From assembly GCF_001684975.1 (NCBI RefSeq), contig NZ_MAYH01000023.1, positions 248,001 through 312,000 of the forward strand: a DNA stretch of 64,000 bases. Direction: 5' to 3'. Under the pieces are notes generated by a model. That model did not search any database, was not told the origin of the DNA, and worked only from the letters and a program-made list of their open reading frames with translations. This document shows positions 1 to 6,750 of the stretch, piece after piece; the stretch's first letter is position 1, and each line of letters opens with the position of its first letter. This DNA comes from Chryseobacterium artocarpi. Its GTDB lineage: Bacteria > Bacteroidota > Bacteroidia > Flavobacteriales > Weeksellaceae. Made by a program: the position numbers and the translations under genes.

Positions 1-24
1 AGGTTTTAATCAACTGCAAAAGAA

Positions 25-55
25 ATCCGCTATTATTATAACAATAACAGCGGAT
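25..55 (-). terminator. Terminator after the ZnuD-like receptor gene
   Basis: Arms ATCCGCT (25-31) and AGCGGAT (49-55) form a hairpin about 30 bases past the stop codon of the minus-strand TonB receptor gene. A T-rich tail (TTTCTTTT) follows in the minus direction, so it reads as an intrinsic terminator. Confidence 0.75.
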
Positions 56-83
56 CAAGTGTTGATATTTAAGTTTCAGAATA

Positions 84-2477
84 TTAGATAGTTACCTTTA
101 CCCCGACGGAAATATTAATTCCAGGAAGCGGACTCAAAAATTTTAATTGTGAATTTTGAAGCCTTGCCTCTGAATTCAAAAGATTATTTCCTACAATATA
201 GTATTCCATTTCTCCAAAATTAAATGTGCTATCCTTGTATGAAACACGGGCGTTCAATAAAGAAAATGCAGGCATCGGAAGTTCAGGATTAATATTTTTC
301 CCTAAGTATTTTTGCTTTAAATAATGATCCAGAGCTACATTAATGCTTAGTTTTTGTAATGTTCCGGTAAGACTGAAACCAAAACGGCTGGTAGGCATAT
401 TAGGCATATAATCTCCATCGCTCCATTTTCTTATTGAGCTGTCGGCGGTGCTGATATTTCTTACAAGGTCATAATAACCTCCTATCTCCCACTTCCCTAG
501 CTTATTCAAATCTATTTTATAAGCTGCTTCTGCTTCTATACCATTGATTTCGGTATCATCAGAGCGCCATTCTTTTACCAAATAAATTTCTCTGGAAATT
601 CCTGTATGAGCAAGGTAAATGTAGTTTTTATAGGTAGTATGATACCAATTGGCAGATAATCTGAGGTTTTTCAAATTGATTCCGCCACCAATTTCCAATG
701 TTTTTGCGGTTTCTTTTTCCAGGCTGTCATCTCCGTTTTCTTCTGTAAGTATGGCAAAGTGGTTGTTACCTGCATAAAGTTCATTGACTTCCGGCGCTCT
801 TTCAGAGTAATTATACTGCACTTTCAGAAATCCTTTTTTTAATATATTCCATTGACCTGCAGCATGAAACTGATTGAGTGTGAAATTTCTATCACTCAAT
901 TGCCCACCAGATAAACCACGGCTTCGGATGTATTCTTTGTCTGTACCATCAGCTCTTCGCTGAACATGATCGTTTCGGTATCCTAAATCAAATTCAATAA
1001 ATTTAAAATCAAGATGCTGCATGGTGAATACTCCAGTTTCACGACTGATTGTATTGGGTAAATATCTTTGATTTCCTTCACCTTTCATATCTCGGTACTG
1101 AACTTCAAGCCCTGTGGTACCTGTAAGGAACTTTAGTTTTTTTTGATTGATTTCCAGGCGTCCATTATGTTGATTAACGCTAAACTCATTAGCCCGATGA
1201 CGTTCAAGAAGTTCCGCATTTTTAGAAAATACTCCCATATAATTAAGTTTTATACTGGAAATTGGAAAGTTGTTGAATGTATAACCTGTTTCAAGCATTG
1301 CTTTATGAGAAAGGCTTCTTATGTTGATAGGCAGATATTCAATCTTGGGTTGAGGAGCTGCATGAGAATTCCCCGGTATTTTGTAAATAGCATATCCAGG
1401 CACTCCAAAGTATGAATAAGAATTTTGATAGGCTCCTCCTGCATAAAATGATTTTCCGATATAACTTGTGCCTACATAAAATGAATTACTTTCCGAGTGA
1501 CTGTTAGGAATAGTTCCGTCTTTAGTCTCAACATAATCTTTGATGCTGTTTACCTCACTTCTATAACGGTCTTTTATTGGATCTTGTCCGGAAATATATT
1601 TGTCATTTTTAGGATTAGGATAATATTTACCGTCTGAAGGGTTATAATAGGTAGCATTGAAGGTATAAAGATCCCCTTCCGAAAGACCATACTCTTCCAT
1701 GTGGTCCAAAGCAAACTGACTGATGTATGGGAAAAGACTGGTATTAAGGACATTTCTTGAATTTACATCTATCTGGCAAAGCGATTGTAAAATACTATTG
1801 AATCCAACTAATTGAGGATCAAAACATCTGCTGTCTTTAGATTTTCCCGGAATTCTGACGATTTCTTGTTTCTGATTAGCTGCTCCAACCGTCCATACCC
1901 AGTTTTTAGAAATGACACCTTTGGCTGAAAGTGCCTGCCTTTGCCCACTGTTACTTCCGCCTTCAAGAACTGCCCTAAGATTTAAATTTTTTGAAGGCAG
2001 CTGCTTGGGTACATAATCTGTTTCAATATCAATAGCTCCTCCAATGGCCTTTCCTCCAAATAGAACTGCAGCTGAGTTTTTATAAATATTGATACTCTGT
2101 ACACTGTTCATTTCTATATCGGTGTTGAAATCAGGGCTTATCCCTGAAAGATCATTGACAGACATTCCGTTTTCCAGAACTTTTACTCTATTTCCACTTA
2201 AGCTTCTGATCACCGGAGTTCCGGAATTAGGACCATAGCCGGAATTTTGAATTCCAGGAATTTTACTTAAAGTTTCCCCTAATGTATTAGACTGAATAAA
2301 ATCCAGTGTTTTTCTGGAAACGTTAATCAGATTATGATTTAGCTTTCCTTTTACCTCTACAGATTCAATGTCTTTAACAGCTTTCTTTTCAGGGGTTACT
2401 TTTTGTGCTTTTAGAAGAGAAGGACAATACATAAGTGAGCTCCCCATCAAAAAAAAGATTGTCTTTTTCATGTGCAT
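84..2477 (-). CDS. TonB-dependent outer-membrane receptor, ZnuD-like (probable zinc uptake)
   Basis: 797 residues with an N-terminal signal peptide (about residues 3-24, ending in KAQ). A TonB-box-like stretch (DIESVEVKG) is followed by a plug domain (about 50-155) and a long beta-barrel. The plug motifs RSLSGNRVKVLENG and GGKAIGGAIDI resemble those of ZnuD-type zinc receptors. An extracellular loop carries two cysteines (RCFDP and SLCQI, about residues 215-240). The ATG at 2471 is a near-equal alternative start. The gene stands alone, with its own predicted promoter and a palindromic operator matching sites beside the Fur/Zur-like gene at 12205. Receptor identity is firm; zinc as substrate is inferred from plug similarity and the shared operator. 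Copper or another metal chelate remains possible. Confidence 0.9.
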   Translation of the reverse strand: MHMKKTIFFLMGSSLMYCPSLLKAQKVTPEKKAVKDIESVEVKGKLNHNLINVSRKTLDFIQSNTLGETLSKIPGIQNSGYGPNSGTPVIRSLSGNRVKVLENGMSVNDLSGISPDFNTDIEMNSVQSINIYKNSAAVLFGGKAIGGAIDIETDYVPKQLPSKNLNLRAVLEGGSNSGQRQALSAKGVISKNWVWTVGAANQKQEIVRIPGKSKDSRCFDPQLVGFNSILQSLCQIDVNSRNVLNTSLFPYISQFALDHMEEYGLSEGDLYTFNATYYNPSDGKYYPNPKNDKYISGQDPIKDRYRSEVNSIKDYVETKDGTIPNSHSESNSFYVGTSYIGKSFYAGGAYQNSYSYFGVPGYAIYKIPGNSHAAPQPKIEYLPINIRSLSHKAMLETGYTFNNFPISSIKLNYMGVFSKNAELLERHRANEFSVNQHNGRLEINQKKLKFLTGTTGLEVQYRDMKGEGNQRYLPNTISRETGVFTMQHLDFKFIEFDLGYRNDHVQRRADGTDKEYIRSRGLSGGQLSDRNFTLNQFHAAGQWNILKKGFLKVQYNYSERAPEVNELYAGNNHFAILTEENGDDSLEKETAKTLEIGGGINLKNLRLSANWYHTTYKNYIYLAHTGISREIYLVKEWRSDDTEINGIEAEAAYKIDLNKLGKWEIGGYYDLVRNISTADSSIRKWSDGDYMPNMPTSRFGFSLTGTLQKLSINVALDHYLKQKYLGKNINPELPMPAFSLLNARVSYKDSTFNFGEMEYYIVGNNLLNSEARLQNSQLKFLSPLPGINISVGVKVTI

Positions 2478-2494
2478 ATACTTTAATTATTCAG

Positions 2495-2525
2495 CAAAAC
2501 TAAATAATTAAATCCATTAATGCAA
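2495..2525 (-). promoter_or_regulatory. Predicted promoter of the ZnuD-like receptor gene
   Basis: On the minus strand TTG (2525-2523) is followed after 20 bases by TAGTTTTG (2502-2495). This is an exact match to the Bacteroidota -7 element TAnnTTTG with the usual spacing. Transcription would begin about 12 bases before the ATG at 2477. Confidence 0.65.
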
Positions 2526-2545
2526 TAAAGTTGCATTAATGGATT
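2511..2545. promoter_or_regulatory. Perfect 15-bp inverted repeat, probable Fur/Zur-family operator
   Basis: Arm AATCCATTAATGCAA (2511-2525), spacer TAAAG and the exact reverse complement of the arm (2531-2545). Its core TGCAA-N5-TTGCA (2521-2535) recurs at 12144-12158 and 12183-12197 next to a Fur/Zur-like gene. It covers the predicted -33 element of the receptor promoter, which suits a repressor site. Confidence 0.7.
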
Positions 2546-2629
2546 CTAAGGTGATTCTTTTTAAAATGGAGTATGTAGAGGTAAGATCTTAATTTACTGT
2601 TATATATCCATTATTTTATTTTTGAAATT

Positions 2630-2657
2630 AAAAAGCATCCTGAATTGGATGCTTTTC
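2630..2657 (-). terminator. Terminator after the ferritin-like gene pair
   Basis: AAAAGCATCC (2631-2640), six-base loop, GGATGCTTTT (2647-2656), about 50 bases past the stop of the ferritin-like gene. Ts flank the stem in both directions, so it may act on both strands. Confidence 0.75.
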
Positions 2658-2705
2658 TTATTGAATCAAGGTATATAGAAAATGTTATTCTTATATTTAA
2701 GATTA

Positions 2706-3521
2706 TTATACAATAAATAAAGATGCAATAGCCTGTGCATCGCTTCCTGTTAAAATTTCATCATAGGCTGCCGATCCTGCAGCTGCTCCGAATGCGTTTC
2801 CTGTATTGTAACCTGCCTGATTTACATTATCTTCACCTGCATAAACAGGATTGGTTGCGGAAGGCATATTTCCTCCGTTGGCAAGCTCAATCCAACCTTT
2901 ATTAGCTCTCATTCTTCTTACCTGAGAGGCATGTCTTGCTTCCACAGAGTGAATCTGTAATGCCGCTTGTAGTACCACTTTATTTGACATAACATTTCCA
3001 GCTTGTCCTTTATAAGCTCTTACTCCCGTATCTTCAAAAGCCTGAGCAAGAATAAGAAACTGATTATAGTCTGTAAAAGGAGTGAAATTACCATTGGCTG
3101 TAAAATCAAAGGTAGGCTTAGTACCAGGTGTTGAACCTAATGAAGTAAGGGTGCTTTTCAAAAAGTTTACATGTGCAGATTCATGCTTTGAGATTTGCAT
3201 AAAAACAGCTCTGTCTGCATTAGGGATTAATCCTGCTGTAGATAATCCTATAGCATAGTATTCATTCTCAAGATATTCTAATACCAAAGCAAGTTGCAAA
3301 GCATCTGTTAAAGTACTTTTAAGGGCAGCTCCTGTAATGGGCTTACCTGTTGTTTCCGCTTGTACAGGAGTAGACATTAGAGTTCCTAAACCAAGTGGAA
3401 CTGCTGCTACAGCTGCTTTTTTTCCGAATAATGAAATATTCGTAATTGTTTCTAATCTTGAAGCTTCCGTTGTAAAAAACTTATCATGGGAAAGCTTATC
3501 TAATAATTTAAGGATGTTCAT
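2706..3521 (-). CDS. Ferritin-like domain protein, exported
   Basis: 271 residues. After a 33-residue amino-terminal extension there is a hydrophobic export-like segment (about 35-55, ending PVQAE). A four-helix ferritin-like domain follows with repeated Glu/His pairs (EYLENEYYAIG, KHESAHVNF, EDTGVRAYKG, HSVEARHASQVR). These are the residues that could ligand a diiron centre. The family is the Bacteroidota ferritin-like domain group (PF13668 type), whose function is not established. It lies 25 bases behind a related gene (3547-4260), so the two probably form a co-transcribed tandem pair that arose by duplication. A role in iron handling or oxidative stress is inference. Confidence 0.8.
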   Translation of the reverse strand: MNILKLLDKLSHDKFFTTEASRLETITNISLFGKKAAVAAVPLGLGTLMSTPVQAETTGKPITGAALKSTLTDALQLALVLEYLENEYYAIGLSTAGLIPNADRAVFMQISKHESAHVNFLKSTLTSLGSTPGTKPTFDFTANGNFTPFTDYNQFLILAQAFEDTGVRAYKGQAGNVMSNKVVLQAALQIHSVEARHASQVRRMRANKGWIELANGGNMPSATNPVYAGEDNVNQAGYNTGNAFGAAAGSAAYDEILTGSDAQAIASLFIV

Positions 3522-3546
3522 AATACAAGTTTTTGAAAATGAATAA

Positions 3547-4260
3547 TTAATTAATACCTCTTTCTTTCCATGTAAAGCGGGTTTTTATAAACCCTCCTGC
3601 TGCCATTACGATGTCCTTTGGCTCTTTAGCAAGGTCCAGACCATTCGCATCTATCACATCATCTCCGGAAAAGTCAGTGGAGCCTGGATTTATGAGATTT
3701 CTGATAGCAGAAGCATGTCTTGCCTCCACAGAAACTATTTTTCCTGCAATGACAAGATAAGCGGCATTGGTAATATATTTTCCGGCTCCGTTGTAAGCTG
3801 CTACTCCGGTGTCTTCTAATGCTTTCGCTGTTGCTAACACAGAATTTCTATCACTAAAGTTGACATTTGGGTATTGAAATTCAAGCTTAGGAAGAACATT
3901 TTGAGTAGCACCTGTGATTGCAGCTTTGAAAAAGTCTCTGTGAATAACTTCATGATGATAAAGGTCTGTGAAAACCTCTTTTTCAATACTTGAAATTCCA
4001 GTGTAGAAATTATTGACCACTTTAGTATAGAAGTCTGCTTCCAGTTGTTCAAGAGCATAGGCATAATTTAATACTCCTACATCTCCTGATCCAAGATCAA
4101 ATATTTGACCGTCGTTTATCATCTGAAAATCATCATCATCATTACATCCTATCATCGTAAGTCCGGCAATTGCCAGCCCAACTCCACTTAATTTCAGAAA
4201 GTTTCTTCTGCTTGTATCCAGAGTTGCTCTCTGATTAGAAACATGAATTGTATTTTTCAT
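3547..4260 (-). CDS. Ferritin-like domain lipoprotein with twin-arginine signal
   Basis: 237 residues. The amino terminus carries a twin-arginine motif (SRRNFLKLSG) and a lipobox (GLTMIGC, Cys near residue 39) followed by NDDDD. This suggests Tat export in folded form and lipid anchoring. The ferritin-like domain shows EQLEADFYTKV, HHEVIHRDFF, EDTGVAAYNG and VSVEARHASAIR, parallel to the downstream paralogue at 2706-3521. Tat export fits a protein that folds with metal in the cytoplasm. It is the first gene of a two-gene unit that lies between the fasciclin gene (with its own terminator) and its paralogue. Function is otherwise unknown. Confidence 0.82.
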   Translation of the reverse strand: MKNTIHVSNQRATLDTSRRNFLKLSGVGLAIAGLTMIGCNDDDDFQMINDGQIFDLGSGDVGVLNYAYALEQLEADFYTKVVNNFYTGISSIEKEVFTDLYHHEVIHRDFFKAAITGATQNVLPKLEFQYPNVNFSDRNSVLATAKALEDTGVAAYNGAGKYITNAAYLVIAGKIVSVEARHASAIRNLINPGSTDFSGDDVIDANGLDLAKEPKDIVMAAGGFIKTRFTWKERGIN

Positions 4261-4303
4261 AATATTATTTTTTTAAAGTGTTTGATTTAATGCTAAAATG
4301 AAA

Positions 4304-4330
4304 AAAACAGCATACATAAAATGCTGTTTT
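4304..4330 (-). terminator. Terminator after the fasciclin gene
   Basis: AAAACAGCAT (4304-4313), seven-base loop, ATGCTGTTTT (4321-4330), immediately downstream of the fasciclin gene on the minus strand and followed by Ts. It separates that gene from the ferritin-like pair. Confidence 0.75.
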
Positions 4331-4345
4331 AGGATATAATTTTTT

Positions 4346-4915
4346 CTACGGCATCAAAACAGTATCAATTACATGAATCACTCCGTTTGATTGATTTACA
4401 TCAGCTATGGTTACTTTTGCACTGTTCCCTTTAGCATCTTTTATGTAAAGATCTTTTCCTTTAGTCCAGAAAGTAAGATTCTCTCCCTGTACTGTTTTCA
4501 TCATACTTTTTCCATTTCCTGCTTTTACAGCTGCCCAAATTTCTTTAGCACTGTATTTTCCAGATAAAACGTGATAGGTTAATATGCTTGTAAGCATTGC
4601 TTTATTTTCTGGCTTTACCAGATTTTCTACGGTACCTTTAGGGAGCTTTGCAAAGGCTGCATCTGTAGGTGCCAATACTGTAAAAGGACCATTGCCTTCC
4701 AGAGTTTCTACAAGCCCGGCAGCTTTTACAGCGGCAACAAGTGTTTTATGATCCTTGGAGTTTACAGCGTTTTCAATAATGTTCTTAGACGGATACATAG
4801 CAGCACCTCCTACCATTACTGTTTTTTCTTTCACCATTTGTGCAGTTACCTTCCCACTAAAAGCAAATGATAAAGCTACCATTGCTAAAACTGTGATTTT
4901 TGATTGTGTGTTCAT
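4346..4915 (-). CDS. Fasciclin (FAS1) domain exported protein
   Basis: 189 residues with a Sec signal peptide (about 1-25, KVTAQ) and a single FAS1 domain (about 50-188). The FAS1 signatures are visible: FTVLAPTDAAFAKLP, LTYHVLSGKY and a final NGVIHVIDTVLMP. FAS1 proteins are cell-surface or periplasmic adhesion-like proteins. The gene lies about 360 bases upstream of, and divergent from, an ECF sigma/anti-sigma pair. This echoes mycobacterial SigK/RskA, which control the FAS1 proteins MPT70 and MPT83. Regulation by the neighbouring sigma factor is inferred from this context only. Confidence 0.9.
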   Translation of the reverse strand: MNTQSKITVLAMVALSFAFSGKVTAQMVKEKTVMVGGAAMYPSKNIIENAVNSKDHKTLVAAVKAAGLVETLEGNGPFTVLAPTDAAFAKLPKGTVENLVKPENKAMLTSILTYHVLSGKYSAKEIWAAVKAGNGKSMMKTVQGENLTFWTKGKDLYIKDAKGNSAKVTIADVNQSNGVIHVIDTVLMP

Positions 4916-5272
4916 TGTACTGAATTTTTTTAATGAGTTATTGTTAATTTGTGTTTTAATACCATTTACGAGGTTGGTTTTAATTTAGATTTAAAAAAAA
5001 AAGAAATTTTATTCAATTTGTTGTAAATCAATGGCTTATTTTCATAATTGATGTGAGGTTGAGATATTGTAGAGTCAATATAAAGTCTTTTCTGGTTGAT
5101 TTTGTATCACCATCGACAATATGTCTCACATGGAAATTAAATATTCCATTATAGCAATTGTTTTTGAAAGTAATTTTTTACATTAAACATTTTTTCAAAT
5201 ATTTAATCATTATCACTTGCTAAATAAAATATAATTTATATTTTGTTGTGAATATGTTTTATTTTATTACAT
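4916..5272. other. Divergent intergenic region with an imperfect inverted repeat
   Basis: This non-coding stretch separates the fasciclin gene from the ECF sigma gene and must hold both promoters. It contains two nested pairs of complementary arms: ATGTGAG (5051-5057) with CTCACAT (5125-5131), and ATATTGT (5064-5070) with ACAATAT (5116-5122). It could be a structured leader, a regulator-binding region or a decayed repeat. No open reading frame of note was seen. Confidence 0.5.
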
Positions 5273-5842
5273 TTGGGTAGAAAAATAACAACTATTAAAA
5301 CAACCTATTCTGAAGAAGAACTTATCGTTTTACTAAAAGAAAAAAACGAAAATGGTTTTCATTATCTGTATGACCACTACTCTGGTGCGTTGTATGGAGT
5401 CATTCTTCGAGTTGTTCAGTCTAAAGAATATGCTGAAGAAGTAATTCAGGATATTTTTGTTAAGATTTGGAATTCTATTCATCAGTATGATGCCTCTAAA
5501 GGCAGGTTTTATACCTGGATGATTAATATTGCCCGAAATACCGCAATAGATTATTTGAAGTCTAAAGGATTTCAGAACAATCTTAAAAACCAACCTCTTC
5601 CCGATTTCGTATATAATACTACAGAACTTTCCACAGTCAATAATTCAGCTGATTATATTGGATTTAATGATGTGCTTGAAAGTTTGGAGGACGATAAACA
5701 AGAACTTATTAATCTTTCTTATTATCAAGGATATACCCAGCACGAAATATCTGAAAAACTAAAGATACCGCTTGGGACAGTAAAGACAAAGATGCGGAAT
5801 GCACTCATGAAATTAAAGGATTTGCTAAAAGATTATCAATAA
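5273..5842 (+). CDS. ECF RNA polymerase sigma factor
   Basis: 189 residues starting at TTG; no in-frame ATG lies close upstream. The sigma-70 region 2 spans about 20-95 (FHYLYDHYSGALYGVILRV, then FVKIWNSIHQYDASKGRFYTWMINIARNTAIDYLK). Region 4 spans about 130-185, with a helix-turn-helix (GYTQHEISEKLKIPLGTVKTKMRNALMKLKDLL). It is one base from the anti-sigma factor gene, which also starts at TTG, so the two are co-translated or coupled. ECF factors of this SigK-like type answer to membrane or redox signals through the partner anti-sigma factor. Confidence 0.93.
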   Translation: MGRKITTIKTTYSEEELIVLLKEKNENGFHYLYDHYSGALYGVILRVVQSKEYAEEVIQDIFVKIWNSIHQYDASKGRFYTWMINIARNTAIDYLKSKGFQNNLKNQPLPDFVYNTTELSTVNNSADYIGFNDVLESLEDDKQELINLSYYQGYTQHEISEKLKIPLGTVKTKMRNALMKLKDLLKDYQ

Positions 5843-5843
5843 A

Positions 5844-6659
5844 TTGAACACTAAAGAATACATATCATCCGGAATTATAGAATCTTATATTCTAGGTCAT
5901 GCTTCTCCCGAGGAAGCAGGCATTTTGGAGTGTGTGATAAAAAATAATGCTGAAGTAAAAGAAACTTTTGAAGAAGCTCAAAAAACGATGGAAAAGCTTG
6001 CTACGGCTCAGGCTGTAACACCTCCAAGCGATTTGAAAGCTAAAATCTGGAATAAAATCCAGAAAGAACAATCTTCTGAAGAAGGAATTCCTGTGAATTC
6101 TATAGAAGAAGCACCGGTTGCAAAACCATTGGACGCAAATGTTGAAATTAAGAGAAACAATAACTGGAAAACATTAGGTATTGCTGCTTCTGTTTTATTT
6201 CTACTAAGTATTGCAGGAAATCTGTTTTGGCTTAATAAACAATCTGAAAATCAAAAAGAAATTGCACGAATGAATTCTGAGAAGCAGTCTCAGAATGTTG
6301 CAATGCAGAAAATGAATCAAAAAATGACTATGTTTTCCAATCCTGATATGCAAATGGTAATGCTGAAAGGAGTTGAAAAACATCAGGATGCTAAAGCAAT
6401 GGTATTCTGGGATAAAAAGACAAAAGAAGTTTACCTTAATGCAGAGAATCTTCCTAAGGCTCCGGAAGGCATGCAGTACCAGCTTTGGGCAATTGCAGAC
6501 GGGAAACCGGTAAATGCAGGAATGTATTCAGAAGATAAAGACAGTTTGATTGCATTAGCCAATATTTCAAAAGCACAGGCTTTTGCAATTACACTTGAAA
6601 AAGAAGGTGGAAGCTCAGTTCCTACGATGGAGAATATGTTTGTAATGGGAGAAATCTAG
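5844..6659 (+). CDS. RskA-like anti-sigma factor, single membrane span
   Basis: 271 residues starting at TTG directly behind the sigma gene. The cytoplasmic amino-terminal part (1-110) begins with an ESYILGHASPEEAG zinc-finger-like anti-sigma region that lacks the usual Cys/His set. One transmembrane helix follows at about 113-132 (LGIAASVLFLLSIAGNLFW), then a short coiled-coil-like, Met- and Gln-rich stretch. The periplasmic anti-sigma-K domain spans about 175-271 (VFWDKKTKEVYLNAENLP, YQLWAIADGKPVNAG, AFAITLEKEGG). It should hold the ECF factor inactive until an extracytoplasmic signal arrives. The signal is unknown. Confidence 0.9.
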   Translation: MNTKEYISSGIIESYILGHASPEEAGILECVIKNNAEVKETFEEAQKTMEKLATAQAVTPPSDLKAKIWNKIQKEQSSEEGIPVNSIEEAPVAKPLDANVEIKRNNNWKTLGIAASVLFLLSIAGNLFWLNKQSENQKEIARMNSEKQSQNVAMQKMNQKMTMFSNPDMQMVMLKGVEKHQDAKAMVFWDKKTKEVYLNAENLPKAPEGMQYQLWAIADGKPVNAGMYSEDKDSLIALANISKAQAFAITLEKEGGSSVPTMENMFVMGEI

Positions 6660-6698
6660 ATTATAGAATTTAAATACCTTTATTTTTTCAAAATAATA

Positions 6699-6740
6699 TA
6701 CATCAAAAAAAGCATCCAACGGGATGCTTTTTTTGATGTA
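6699..6740. terminator. Bidirectional terminator between anti-sigma gene and metE
   Basis: A long stem, TACATCAAAAAAAGCATCC paired with its complement GGATGCTTTTTTTGATGTA around a short loop, lies between two convergent genes. Its A and T runs give a U-tail in either direction. Confidence 0.85.
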
Positions 6741-6750
6741 TTTAAAATAA

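Noticed and set aside
1143..1415. Plus-strand open frame of 90 codons inside the TonB receptor gene
   Set aside because: Lies wholly antisense to a clear gene, with no family motifs and poor composition. It is a shadow frame, as are many similar ones in this window.
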